Assembly (NCBI GenBank): GCA_025808555.1 | Contig: CP075526.1 | Span: forward strand, 1,755,064 to 1,819,063 | Length of the DNA: 64,000 nt | DNA from: Anaerolineales bacterium | Lineage (GTDB): Bacteria; Chloroflexota; Anaerolineae; Anaerolineales; UBA11579 | Direction: 5' to 3' | In this document: positions 43,879 through 52,342 of the stretch, piece by piece | Position numbering within the stretch: the first letter of the stretch is position 1 | How the letters are laid out: each line of letters begins with the position of its first letter | Notes under the pieces: model-generated | Seen by the model: the letters and a program-made list of their open reading frames with translations, nothing else | Databases searched by the model: none | Told to the model about the DNA's origin: nothing | Made by a program: the position numbers and the translations under genes

Positions 43879-45861
43879 CTAGGCTGCATCCTCGGGGCGA
43901 GTGTCGCCAGCCCCATCGCCTACCAGCTGCGAGTTGTAAATATCGGCATAGATCTCGCTCTCTTCCAGCAGTTGGGCATGTTTGCCGCTGGCGATGATCT
44001 TGCCTTTGTCCAGCACCAGGATCTGGTTCGCGTTGATCACCGTACTGATGCGTTGGGCGATCACGAACGAGGTGCGCCCCTGCATCAGCTGGTCCAGCGC
44101 GGCCTGGATCTGGCTCTCGGTCTGCAAGTCCACGCTGGAGGTCGAGTCATCCAGGATCAGGATGCGCGGGTTGAGCAGCAAAGCACGCGCAATGGCGATG
44201 CGCTGCTTTTGCCCGCCGCTCAGCGTGGTGCCGCGCTCGCCCACTGGCGTGTCGTAACCCTGCGAGAAGGTCATGATGAAGTCATGCGCCGCGGCCGCCT
44301 TGGCAGCGGCTTCCACTTCCGCCTGGGTGGCCTCGGGCTTGCCGAAGGCGATGTTGTCGCGAATGTTGCCGCTGAACAACGTAGTCTCCTGCAGCACAAT
44401 GCCGATCTGACTGCGTAGAGACTCAAGGGTCACATCGCGCAGGTCGTGGCCATCCACAGTGACGCGGCCTTCGGAGGGGTCATAGAAGCGCGGGATCAGA
44501 TTGATGATGGTGGTCTTGCCGGAGCCTGTGGCGCCCAGCAGGGCCACCGTTTGCCCGGGTTCAGCAGTGAAGCTCACATTATCCAGCACCGGGTCGCCCC
44601 CGCCGAAATAGCGGAAGGTGACATCTTCAAAGCGCACCTGGCCTTTGACCGCTGGCAGGGCCGGCGCGCCGGGTTTATCGGTCACGTCTGACTTGGCGTC
44701 CAGGATCTCAAAGATGCGCCCGGCCGAAGCCATGGCCTGGCCGAACTGGCTGATGATGAAGCCGAACTGGGCCAATGGAATGAACAGATAGATGAGATAC
44801 AGGCTGAACTCCTGCCACTCGCCCAGGCTGAGCGTGCCGGCAATGATCTGCTGGCCGCCCGCGTTGAGGGTTGTCGCCTGGCCGAGGTTCGCCACCAGAA
44901 AGATGAGCGGGAACAGGAAGGTGAAGATGCGCGCAATGCGGATCTGCTCGTTCATCAGCGTGTTGACCGATTCGTCAAACTTGCGCTGCTCGTTTTGCTC
45001 ACGCGTGAACGCCTTGACCACTTTGATGCCCGCCAAATTCTCTTGCAGGATGGTGTTGAGCGCGGCCAGGCGCATCTGCAGTTTCATGAACAGCGGCTGG
45101 CTGATGCTGCCAAAGATGAAGAACAGCGCCAGCGCCACCGGCAGGATCCATAGGGTTACCAGGGCCAGCTGCACATTGGTGGTGAACAGAATAATCAGCG
45201 TGGCGCTCAGCAGCACCACCGCGCTGACCAGCTGCACCAGACCTTGCCCAAGGAACAGGCGCACCTTTTCCACATCGTCCGTAGCACGGATCATCAGTTG
45301 GCCGGTTTGGTTGCGGTCATGATACGAGAACGACAGGCGCTGGATCTTGGCGTAAAGCTCGTTGCGCATGTCAAAGGACACACTCTGCGAGTTGCGCTCT
45401 GCCCAGTAGGACTGCAAGAACGCGAACAGGCCGCGCAGCACGGCGAACACCACGATGAAAATGCCGGCGCGCACCAGCAGCTCGGGCGCGGCTGTCTGAT
45501 CCGCGGTGAGTTGCATGACCAGTTGCTCCTGCGTGGTGCTTGGCGCGTAATTCAGGAACTCCAGAATGCGCGGCAAAGCCTGACCCACGAATGCAGCCGG
45601 GATGTTTTGCAAACCATCCAGCACCTGGGTGGCGATGACGCCTTGGGTGACGGCATCGATCATGTTGCGGATCAGGCGCGGCACGGCCAGCTGGGCCAGC
45701 GTGGCCACGAGCAGGAAGATGTAGGGCAGGGCGGCTTCCCACTTGTAACGGAACAGATAGCGCACGGCGCGTGGAAACACGCCTTTGGGCAGTCGGGGGC
45801 GATTGGCCGCGCCAGCCGCACGCTTGGAACGCTCCCGACCCTGGGTTTGGGTTGCTTGCAC
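43879..45861 (-). CDS. ABC exporter half-transporter, degenerate-site subunit
   Basis: The 660-residue protein has a basic N-terminus, six predicted helices (about 45-390) and an ATPase domain with Walker A GATGSGKTT and signature LSGGQ. Its Walker B ends in Asp instead of the catalytic Glu (ILILDDSTSSVD) and the H-loop reads IAQRIST, with Gln replacing His. This is the pattern of heterodimeric exporters such as TM287/288 or TmrAB, where one ATP site is non-hydrolytic. It is the first gene of the pair, with a GTG start after AAAGGA. Confidence 0.93.
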   Translation of the reverse strand: MQATQTQGRERSKRAAGAANRPRLPKGVFPRAVRYLFRYKWEAALPYIFLLVATLAQLAVPRLIRNMIDAVTQGVIATQVLDGLQNIPAAFVGQALPRILEFLNYAPSTTQEQLVMQLTADQTAAPELLVRAGIFIVVFAVLRGLFAFLQSYWAERNSQSVSFDMRNELYAKIQRLSFSYHDRNQTGQLMIRATDDVEKVRLFLGQGLVQLVSAVVLLSATLIILFTTNVQLALVTLWILPVALALFFIFGSISQPLFMKLQMRLAALNTILQENLAGIKVVKAFTREQNEQRKFDESVNTLMNEQIRIARIFTFLFPLIFLVANLGQATTLNAGGQQIIAGTLSLGEWQEFSLYLIYLFIPLAQFGFIISQFGQAMASAGRIFEILDAKSDVTDKPGAPALPAVKGQVRFEDVTFRYFGGGDPVLDNVSFTAEPGQTVALLGATGSGKTTIINLIPRFYDPSEGRVTVDGHDLRDVTLESLRSQIGIVLQETTLFSGNIRDNIAFGKPEATQAEVEAAAKAAAAHDFIMTFSQGYDTPVGERGTTLSGGQKQRIAIARALLLNPRILILDDSTSSVDLQTESQIQAALDQLMQGRTSFVIAQRISTVINANQILVLDKGKIIASGKHAQLLEESEIYADIYNSQLVGDGAGDTRPEDAA

Positions 45862-46100
45862 TGGTTTTCCTTTCTATTGCTACCGGTAAGAGCACAGGGT
45901 TTGGATCGCTCCCTTGCTCATCTTCCTTGGAAGACGAATGTGGGGCTTAAATATTGTGTAGAGTGAGATGCTGGATTTGCAGCTCCCACATCGGTCCAAC
46001 GCCCTGTTTGTAAAAAGCGGATAAGTGTAACGGGGTGTGGGTAAACGTCAAGGAACAATTTGCCCATCCCGGGCGTTACTGGGAGTGACAGGAGGTAACT

Positions 46101-46511
46101 ATGAAAACGATTCTTATTATGGCCATGCTGGGCGCGATCTTGCTGTCTGCATGCGCCGCCACACCCCAATCCCCAGCACTGGGTGGCGGCGCTTGGGTCC
46201 TGACCAGCCTGGATGGCAACAGCCAGGTGGGCAGCGCCGCCGGCGGCAACGACATTACCTTGCAATTTGGCGAGGATGGCCGCGCCGGTGGCAGCGGCGG
46301 TTGTAACCAATACGGCGCCGGCTACACCGTATCCGGCAATTCCGTCAGTTTTGAACAGCCCGTCTCCACCCTGATGTATTGCGAGCCTGACCAGGTCATG
46401 CAGAACGAAGCCGCCTACTTGCAGGCGCTCACCATGGTGGGCGAATGGCAGATCTCTGGCAACACGCTGACCCTGACTGGCAGCGGCCACACGTTGGTCT
46501 TCACCCGCTAA
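46101..46511 (+). CDS. META-domain lipoprotein
   Basis: The 136-residue protein has a signal peptide with lipobox LLSAC and a META/HslJ-like domain: WVLTSLDGN, ITLQFGEDGRAGGSGGCNQYGAGY and the STLMYC segment. META domains occur in heat-inducible HslJ and in many envelope lipoproteins; their biochemical role is unclear. AGGAGG lies 6 nt before the ATG. A strong terminator follows. Confidence 0.9.
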   Translation: MKTILIMAMLGAILLSACAATPQSPALGGGAWVLTSLDGNSQVGSAAGGNDITLQFGEDGRAGGSGGCNQYGAGYTVSGNSVSFEQPVSTLMYCEPDQVMQNEAAYLQALTMVGEWQISGNTLTLTGSGHTLVFTR

Positions 46512-46525
46512 CCTGAAGGCAAGAC

Positions 46526-46559
46526 AAAAAAGAGGCGCACATTGTGCGCCTCTTTTTTT
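46526..46559. terminator. Bidirectional terminator
   Basis: AAAAAAGAGGCGCAC / GTGCGCCTCTTTTTT (15 bp, loop ATT) separates the convergent META and nuclease-like genes. Confidence 0.9.
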
Positions 46560-46574
46560 GAGCTTGGTGTCAGC

Positions 46575-47156
46575 TTACGGAACGGAGTTGAACAAGCGCT
46601 CGCAAGCGGAATTGGGGGCTTCGGGAGAAGCCCATGCATTGCCTTGCTGCAGCAGGCGCAGATTGACAAAGGTCTCGCCCACTATCACATAGCGTAAATA
46701 GCGGCCATATTCGTCAGTGTCGCCTTCATCGGCAACCAGCACAACCTGCTGGTTCTCAACCAGGGCGCGGTTGGCTTCGGTAGATTGGGGGCTGTCGCCG
46801 TCATCAATGCCGATGTAGCGAACGCCGTAATCGACGCCATCAACCCGCACCACAATGCTGTCGCCGGTGTAGACCTCGACAACCGTGCCTACCGAGCGGT
46901 CGGTGCCCAGCGGCACGCAGCTGGCCTCAGCCGGCAGGCCGGGGATGCTTGCTGCCGTCGGCAGCAGCGGACCCTGGTTGCCCGTGTCCACCGGGGCTTC
47001 TTCGGCCGGCGCCTGGGTGGCGTCGGCCGGGGCAGGGGCTTGCTGGGTCAGTAGGGCGGCCACGGCGGTTTGCACCGCCGTGTCATCGGTGCTGGGCGCC
47101 GGGGCGCAGGCAGCCAGCAGGATAGTTATCAGAGTTAATGCAAGGGCTTTTTTCAT
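46575..47156 (-). CDS. Thermonuclease-like (SNase domain) lipoprotein
   Basis: The 193-residue protein has a signal peptide with lipobox LLAAC, a Pro/Ala-rich linker (to about residue 85) and a C-terminal SNase-like OB-fold domain: GTVVEVYTGDSIVVRVDG, VRYIGIDDGD, STEANRALVENQQVVLVADEGDTDEYGRYLRYV. The positions equivalent to staphylococcal nuclease Arg35, Glu43 and Arg87 appear kept (VRYIG, STEAN, EYGRYLR). A surface nuclease for extracellular DNA or RNA is likely. Confidence 0.85.
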   Translation of the reverse strand: MKKALALTLITILLAACAPAPSTDDTAVQTAVAALLTQQAPAPADATQAPAEEAPVDTGNQGPLLPTAASIPGLPAEASCVPLGTDRSVGTVVEVYTGDSIVVRVDGVDYGVRYIGIDDGDSPQSTEANRALVENQQVVLVADEGDTDEYGRYLRYVIVGETFVNLRLLQQGNAWASPEAPNSACERLFNSVP

Positions 47157-47207
47157 AACACCTCTTCTTGAGGCACATAGTATAGCGGCACTAGTTTTAG
47201 AGGGAAA

Positions 47208-47717
47208 TTAGTTTTCGGTGGCGTAGGGGGCCTTGCCGTGCTGGTCGCCCACATAAGTCGCTAAGCCGGTATGTCCCAGCATCTGGCGAATGGCCTGACT
47301 CTCACCCAGGTGATACCAGTAATGGTGGCGCACGCGTAACAGGTAAGACCCGGTGCTCTCGCGGTAGGGCGTGCCGTCCTCCTGTGTGAAATGCTTGGTG
47401 AGCTGTTTGCTGGTAAGCGTATCCAGCCACGCATTGCTGGCGGTGGTGATCGTCTTCCAGGCCTTCCAGGCGTAGGCCAGCGTAGGTGTGCTGGCCGGTG
47501 CGCCGTTGGCCTGGTCACGCACCTCGGGCACTGGCATCAAGCCTTGTGCTCGGGTAAGCCAGTACAGCTGTTCCTGCCAGGCCATATGGGCAATGATCCA
47601 ACTGATGCTGTTCATGCGGCCAAAACGCTTCTGGCCGTCCGCCTCGGAGAGGTTCTTGAGCCCGCGCTGGAACTCTTTGCGGGTAAAACGCAGTTGTTCA
47701 ACCAGTGGGTGGGCCAT
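47208..47717 (-). CDS. DinB-superfamily protein
   Basis: The 169-residue protein has the four-helix DinB/YfiT pattern with metal-binding histidines in SWIIAHMAWQEQ and in HHYWYHLGE. Such proteins bind a divalent metal, and some are thiol S-transferases (bacillithiol or mycothiol dependent). I start at 47717 because TATACT lies exactly 6 nt upstream; the longer frame runs into intergenic repeat-like DNA. Confidence 0.85.
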   Translation of the reverse strand: MAHPLVEQLRFTRKEFQRGLKNLSEADGQKRFGRMNSISWIIAHMAWQEQLYWLTRAQGLMPVPEVRDQANGAPASTPTLAYAWKAWKTITTASNAWLDTLTSKQLTKHFTQEDGTPYRESTGSYLLRVRHHYWYHLGESQAIRQMLGHTGLATYVGDQHGKAPYATEN

Positions 47718-47729
47718 GCGAGCAGTATA
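47715..47729 (-). promoter_or_regulatory. Leaderless-type promoter of the DinB-like gene
   Basis: On the minus strand TATACT (47729-47724) is followed by GCTCGC and ATG (47717). Confidence 0.6.
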
Positions 47730-47836
47730 CAAAAAAGAACGCACCATAGGTGCGCTCTTTTTGTTCTTCGTCATTGCGAGGCGCAGGCTTGCATGCGCAC
47801 GAAGTAATCGAAGATTGCACAATCCCCAGGCTGGGG

Positions 47837-49300
47837 TTAAGCCTCCCGCGGAATCTCACAACACAACACCAACTGCCGCGCCGCTTTGACCTCGTCCATG
47901 CGGCCGTACTTCGTCGTGTGCGGCGCCTGCTGCAGCACCTCGGGCGTGGTGTGGGCTTCCTCAGCGATCTTGAGCATGGCGTCCACAAACGCGTCCAGCA
48001 CTTCCTTGCTCTCCGTCTCGGTGGGCTCGATCATCAGCGCTTCGCGCACGATCAGCGGGAAGTAGTTGGTGGGCGGGTGAAAGCCAAAGTCCATCAGGCG
48101 TTTGGCAATGTCCAGCGCGTGCACATCCGACGCGTCGGCCCAGCGGCCCTCCAGCACCACCTCATGCATGCATACGCGGTCGTAAGGCACTTTGTAGGCG
48201 CCCTGCAGCTTGACCCGCAGGTAGTTGCCGTTGAGCACGGCGTGCTCGGCCACCGAGCGCAGGCCTTCGGCGCCTTGCATCAAGATGTAAGTGAAGGCGC
48301 GTACATGCATGCCAAACTGGCCGTGGAACGCCTTCAGGCGGCCGATGCTCTTGGGCGGCTGGTGCCAGCCGTAGACCGGGCCAATTTCCTCCGTGCCCTC
48401 TTCCTCAATGCCCACGATGGGGCCGGGCAGAAAGTCAGCCAGGTGGGCGGCTACGCCTACCGGGCCGGAGCCAGGCCCGCCGCCGCCGTGTGGCGTAGTG
48501 AAGGTCTTGTGCAGGTTGTAGTGCAGCACATCCACGCCCAGATCGCCCGGGCGGGCAATGCCCAGCAAGGCGTTCATGTTGGCGCCGTCGCCGTACACCA
48601 GGCCGCCGGCGGCGTGCACCGCCTCGATGGCCTCCTTCACCTGTTCTTCGAACAGGCCCAGGGTGTTGGGATTGGTCAGCATCAGCGCCGCCAGCGTGTC
48701 ATCGCATTCCGCTTTGAGGGCGGCGAGGTCAATGTTGCCGCGCGCGTCCGATGGGATCTCGACCACGCGGTAGCCGGACATGGCGCTGGTGGCGGGGTTG
48801 GTGCCGTGCGCCGAGTCAGGGATCAGCACCTTGTTGCGCTTTGTGTCGCCGCGGCTGGCATGGTAGGCGCGGATCATCAGCACGCCGGCCAGTTCGCCTT
48901 GGGCGCCGGCGGCCGGCTGCAGGGATGCGGCGGCAAAGCCGCCGATCTCCTTCAGCCATTCCTGCAGGTGATACATGATGGCCAGGCTGCCCTGCATCAT
49001 CTCGGCCGGTTGCAGCGGGTGGGCGTGCGCAAAGCCGCCCAGGCGCGCGGTTTCCTCGTTGATGATGGGGTTGTACTTCATCGTGCACGAGCCCAGCGGA
49101 TAGAAGCCGGTGAGGATGCTGTGATTGAGCTGCGAGAGGCGCGTAAAGTGGCGCAGCGCCTCCAGCTCGCCTAGTTCCGGAAGAGGGAGGTCACCACGTA
49201 CAAGGCCACTCGGCAAGTCCGCTAAAGGGACATCCGGAACAGGCATCTGCACGCCGGTGCGGCCGGGCGCGCCCAGGTCGTAGATTAATGGCTCAGACAT
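47837..49300 (-). CDS. gcvPB: Glycine dehydrogenase (decarboxylating) subunit 2
   Basis: The 487-residue PLP subunit of the split P-protein decarboxylates glycine and passes the aminomethyl group to lipoyl-GcvH. It shows LGSCTMKYNP, QPAAGAQGELAG, DSAHGTNPATSAMSGY and the PLP lysine in NLHKTFTTPHGGGGPG. The start at 49300 has GGAGG upstream and overlaps the gcvPA stop by 8 nt. It is the last gene of gcvH-gcvPA-gcvPB. Confidence 0.97.
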   Translation of the reverse strand: MSEPLIYDLGAPGRTGVQMPVPDVPLADLPSGLVRGDLPLPELGELEALRHFTRLSQLNHSILTGFYPLGSCTMKYNPIINEETARLGGFAHAHPLQPAEMMQGSLAIMYHLQEWLKEIGGFAAASLQPAAGAQGELAGVLMIRAYHASRGDTKRNKVLIPDSAHGTNPATSAMSGYRVVEIPSDARGNIDLAALKAECDDTLAALMLTNPNTLGLFEEQVKEAIEAVHAAGGLVYGDGANMNALLGIARPGDLGVDVLHYNLHKTFTTPHGGGGPGSGPVGVAAHLADFLPGPIVGIEEEGTEEIGPVYGWHQPPKSIGRLKAFHGQFGMHVRAFTYILMQGAEGLRSVAEHAVLNGNYLRVKLQGAYKVPYDRVCMHEVVLEGRWADASDVHALDIAKRLMDFGFHPPTNYFPLIVREALMIEPTETESKEVLDAFVDAMLKIAEEAHTTPEVLQQAPHTTKYGRMDEVKAARQLVLCCEIPREA

Positions 49301-50639
49301 GCGCCACCTCCGCCAGGGTTTGTACAAGGTAGTCGATTTCTTCCTTGCTGTTCAGCTCAGTTACGGCCAGCAGGCTGCAGTCCGCCAGGGCCGGGTAATC
49401 GTTGCCCAGGTCGTAGCCGCCGATGATGCCGCGCTCCAGCAGGCGCAGGTTGAGCTCGGCAGCTGGGATGGGGCTCTGCGTCACGAACTCATGGAAGAAC
49501 GCATCCTTGAACTTGAGGCCAAAGCCCTTGAGCTTGCTGATCTCGGCCGCGGCATAGTGCGCTTTGTGATAGCAGCTCTCGGCCACTTGGCGCAGGCCGC
49601 TCTTGCCCAGCAGGCTCATGTAGGTCGTGGCCGCCAGCATCATCAGCCCTTGGTTGGTGCAGATGTTGGAGCTGGCCTTCTCGCGCTTGATGTGCTGCTC
49701 GCGGGTGCTCAGCGTCAGTACGAAGCCGCGTTGGCCGCGGCTGTCTACCGTTTCGCCCACCAGGCGGCCGGCGATCTGGCGCACGTATTGGTTGCGGGTG
49801 GTGAGGATGCCGAGGTACGGCCCGCCGAACGAGAGCGGGATACCCAGCGGCTGGCCCTCGCCGGTGACGATGTCCGCGCCCATCTCGCCGGGCGGTTTAA
49901 GCAGCCCGAGCGCGGTGGGGTTCACGGAGACCGCCAGTAGGGCGCCCTTGGCGTGAGCGGCCTCGGCCAGCTTGGTGTAATCGTATACCCGGCCAAAGAA
50001 ATCGGGATAGGCCACGCACACCAGCCCGGTCTGCTCATCGATCATGTCGATGAGCGCGTCGGGGCCGGCGCTCAGGTCCAGGTCTTCTCCCACGAACTGC
50101 AGGTCGCCGCCGTCCTCGTAGGTGTGCACTACGGCGCGGTACTGCGGGTGGATGCCGGGCGAGAGGATGATCTTGTTGCGCGCCCCGCGGTGGATGGCGC
50201 GGCTCATGTTGACCGCTTCGGCCAGCGCGGTAGCCCCATCGTAGTGCGAGGCGTTACTGACTTCCATGCCGGTCAGCGCAACGATCAGGCTCTGATATTC
50301 GAAGATGGCCTGCAGCGTGCCCTGCGAGATCTCCGGCTGGTACGGCGTGTAGGCCGTGTAGTACTCGCCGCGGCGCAAGATGCTGTCGACGCCGGCGGGG
50401 ATGTAGTGATGGTACGCGCCCGCGCCCAGGAAGCTCACCAGGTCATCCGCGCTCTCATTGGCATCCGCGATGCCTTTGAGCTCGCCCAGCGCTTCCATCT
50501 CAGTGAGCGGGGCGGGCAGGTTGAGTTTCGGGAAACGGAACTTTTGCGGAACCGCGGCGAAGAGATCGGCAATGCTCTTGACGCCGATCGCCTCCAGCAT
50601 TTGCTGGCGGTCGCTGTCCGTGTGCGGGACGAAGGTCAC
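49293..50639 (-). CDS. gcvPA: Glycine dehydrogenase (decarboxylating) subunit 1
   Basis: The 448-residue partner subunit of GcvPB shows the N-terminal FVPHTDSDRQQMLEAIG, YHHYIPAGVDSILRRGEYYTAYTPYQPE, EVSNASHYDGATALAEA and SFGGPYLGI. It starts with GTG in a 4-nt overlap (GTGA) with gcvH and overlaps gcvPB by 8 nt, so the three are translationally coupled. Confidence 0.97.
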   Translation of the reverse strand: MTFVPHTDSDRQQMLEAIGVKSIADLFAAVPQKFRFPKLNLPAPLTEMEALGELKGIADANESADDLVSFLGAGAYHHYIPAGVDSILRRGEYYTAYTPYQPEISQGTLQAIFEYQSLIVALTGMEVSNASHYDGATALAEAVNMSRAIHRGARNKIILSPGIHPQYRAVVHTYEDGGDLQFVGEDLDLSAGPDALIDMIDEQTGLVCVAYPDFFGRVYDYTKLAEAAHAKGALLAVSVNPTALGLLKPPGEMGADIVTGEGQPLGIPLSFGGPYLGILTTRNQYVRQIAGRLVGETVDSRGQRGFVLTLSTREQHIKREKASSNICTNQGLMMLAATTYMSLLGKSGLRQVAESCYHKAHYAAAEISKLKGFGLKFKDAFFHEFVTQSPIPAAELNLRLLERGIIGGYDLGNDYPALADCSLLAVTELNSKEEIDYLVQTLAEVAHV

Positions 50640-51028
50640 GCCGAACGCTCCTTGCAGTAGGCTTCATAGGCCGCCGCATCCAGCAACGCATCAAGCTGGG
50701 CCGGGTTGGTCAGCTTGATCTTGGCCAGCCAGGCTTCGCCATACGGGTCGCTGTTGATCGCCTCGGGCTTTTGCGCCAGGCCGCTGTTGACCTCGATCAC
50801 TTCGCCGTCCACCGGCATGTAGATGTCTGCCGCGGCCTTCACGGACTCCACGCTGGCAAACGTGGCGCCCTGCGCCACGTTTGCGCCGGGCGCCGCGCTG
50901 AAGTCAACGTACACAATATCAGAAAGCTGGTCCTGGGCGTAATCGCTGATGCCCACAACGGCGCTGTCGCCCTCCACGCGGACCCATTCGTCGTTCTTGG
51001 TGTACTTCACATCGCTCGGATATTTCAT
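50636..51028 (-). CDS. gcvH: Glycine cleavage system H protein
   Basis: The 130-residue lipoyl carrier shuttles the aminomethyl intermediate between P, T and L proteins. The lipoylated lysine is in SVESVKAAADIYMPVDGEV, with GISDYAQDQLSDIVYVD before it. It is the first gene of the operon, preceded by GAGGAGATAAC and by a tandem glycine riboswitch. The aminomethyltransferase gene gcvT is not in this window. Confidence 0.97.
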   Translation of the reverse strand: MKYPSDVKYTKNDEWVRVEGDSAVVGISDYAQDQLSDIVYVDFSAAPGANVAQGATFASVESVKAAADIYMPVDGEVIEVNSGLAQKPEAINSDPYGEAWLAKIKLTNPAQLDALLDAAAYEAYCKERSA

Positions 51029-51057
51029 CGTTATCTCCTCGTGACACTCGTATTAAC

Positions 51058-51094
51058 GAAAAGGCGCACACGAAATAAACGTGTGCGCCTCTGT
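51058..51094 (-). terminator. Expression-platform terminator of the glycine riboswitch
   Basis: On the minus strand AGGCGCACACG pairs with CGTGTGCGCCT (11 bp, 7-nt loop) and is followed by TTTTCGTT. It sits between the aptamers and gcvH, so transcription is probably attenuated unless glycine is bound. Confidence 0.8.
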
Positions 51095-51318
51095 TGGGGA
51101 CCTGAGAGTTTCATCGCGGCATGGGTTTCGCCGCAACTTGCACCGTCGGTTTCAGGTATCTGCACCGGCTTTAGCCGGTGTTGGTAGCCTGAATTTCCAG
51201 AGGAGTATGCGAGCGCAGGGTCCTTTTTACCTGAGAGTTTCTTGTGCCGTGGTGTGCGACACAATTGCACCTTCGGTCCCTTCACTAAAGAAGGCGTCTT
51301 CCCGGTACTCGTTTTTTG
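51095..51318 (-). promoter_or_regulatory. Tandem glycine riboswitch
   Basis: Two consecutive glycine aptamers are visible on the minus strand upstream of gcvH. Each contains the conserved AACTCTCAGG core (complement at 51101-51110 and 51230-51239) and a CCGAAGG-like or CCGACGG purine segment (complement at 51143-51149 and 51270-51276). The tandem order followed by a terminator is the classic cooperative glycine switch controlling glycine cleavage genes. Confidence 0.9.
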
Positions 51319-51434
51319 ATGATTCTAAAAGGGGCGGGGCAGTCCGTCAAGCGGTGCAGGGCAGGTTTTGACCTGCATGTCGTGTGGGACCAAGCATGCT
51401 TCGCCCCTAGTTCCAGAATGACAGACCGGGCTAA
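51319..51434. other. Intergenic region with decayed repeat
   Basis: The promoter of the gcv operon should lie at the start of this stretch. Around 51383-51423 there is TTCCAGAATGACAG, a fragment resembling the GTCATTCCGA palindromic family at 57021-57152. Confidence 0.4.
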
Positions 51435-51815
51435 CTAGCCGTTCAGCGCCTCAAAGTAGGCTTCCACCTCAGGGTCGGTGTACATCGTCAGCGACAGAAT
51501 GCCGATGACGCCCGAGACCACGTTCAGGTAGAGGAAGGTAATGATCTGGGCGATGGCGATCGCCTTGGAGGGTTTGACCGGCTGGGGCGGGTTGGCCATC
51601 AGCTTCACGCCGTACAGCACCTCGAACACGCCCAGCACCGCGGGCGCAATCGTAAGCGGTAGGCACACCACGCCGAGGAACAGCGTGCCGAGCACGATAC
51701 TGATGGTGAGGCCGCCGCCCACCAGAATGTTGATGGCGCCGCTGACCAGGTTCATTACGCCAATCGCGTTGACGTTGCTGGGTTTCTCAGGGAGAGCTTT
51801 CTTTTTGCTTGGCAT
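51435..51815 (-). CDS. Small membrane protein, unknown function
   Basis: The 126-residue protein has a basic N-terminus (MPSKKKALPEK) and predicted helices at about 18-45, 48-70 and 85-110. I do not recognise a family. TAGAAT lies 7 nt before the chosen ATG at 51815 with AAGGT between, so the transcript is leaderless or nearly so. It lies behind the DUF4870-like gene on the same strand, but a terminator separates the two. Confidence 0.65.
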   Translation of the reverse strand: MPSKKKALPEKPSNVNAIGVMNLVSGAINILVGGGLTISIVLGTLFLGVVCLPLTIAPAVLGVFEVLYGVKLMANPPQPVKPSKAIAIAQIITFLYLNVVSGVIGILSLTMYTDPEVEAYFEALNG

Positions 51816-51830
51816 ACCTTGCATTCTAAC

Positions 51831-51864
51831 AAAAACGCCCGTGCAATTCTGCACGGGCGTTTTT
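51831..51864. terminator. Bidirectional terminator
   Basis: AAAAACGCCCGTGCA / TGCACGGGCGTTTTT with ATTC loop lies 20 nt after the DUF4870-like gene. Confidence 0.88.
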
Positions 51865-51883
51865 TCTTATACAGCTTGCGGGG

Positions 51884-52201
51884 TTAGGCCCAGCCCTGGT
51901 TCTTCACGAAATCAGTGATGACCGGGATAACCACATCCTTGCCATTGTATGCCTGGATACCCCAGTAAATGGCAACTACCCACATAACCAGGCCAGGCAG
52001 GCCGCACATGATGGAGCCAAGGCCATATCCGAGCACAATGCTCAGCACGCCCCATACCAGCGCCTGCGCGTTGTGCTGCTTGATGAATGGACGGTTCTTC
52101 TTGTCCTCCATCAGCAACAGGATGATGGGCACCAGTGGGCTAAATACATAGGCCAGTAAAGCCAACAGCTTGTCGTTATCCGTTACAGTACCTTGAGCCA
52201 T
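51884..52201 (-). CDS. DUF4870/Tic20-like membrane protein
   Basis: The 105-residue protein has three to four hydrophobic segments and the DUF4870 pattern: DKLLALLAYVFSPLVPIILLLMEDKKNRPFIKQHNAQALVW, then LGYGLGSI and a C-terminal VVAIYWGIQAYNGKDVVIPV. Function is unknown; distant Tic20 relatives are membrane channels. AAAGGAGA precedes the ATG by 6-7 nt. Confidence 0.85.
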   Translation of the reverse strand: MAQGTVTDNDKLLALLAYVFSPLVPIILLLMEDKKNRPFIKQHNAQALVWGVLSIVLGYGLGSIMCGLPGLVMWVVAIYWGIQAYNGKDVVIPVITDFVKNQGWA

Positions 52202-52324
52202 GTGAAATCTCCTTTAGATGATTGCAAATCTAGGATGCATTGTAGTGCTGTCCAGCGAGCAACACAAGAGCCATAACGTACTAGTTGTCAATTAGTTACT
52301 AAAAGCACGCATGCGCCTGCATGC

Positions 52325-52342
52325 TAAAATGCCACCGAGATG
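52325..52342 (+). promoter_or_regulatory. Short-leader promoter of fmt
   Basis: TGCTAAAAT (extended -10, hexamer 52325-52330) lies 9 nt before the ATG with no Shine-Dalgarno sequence, giving a leader of about 2-3 nt. Confidence 0.5.
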
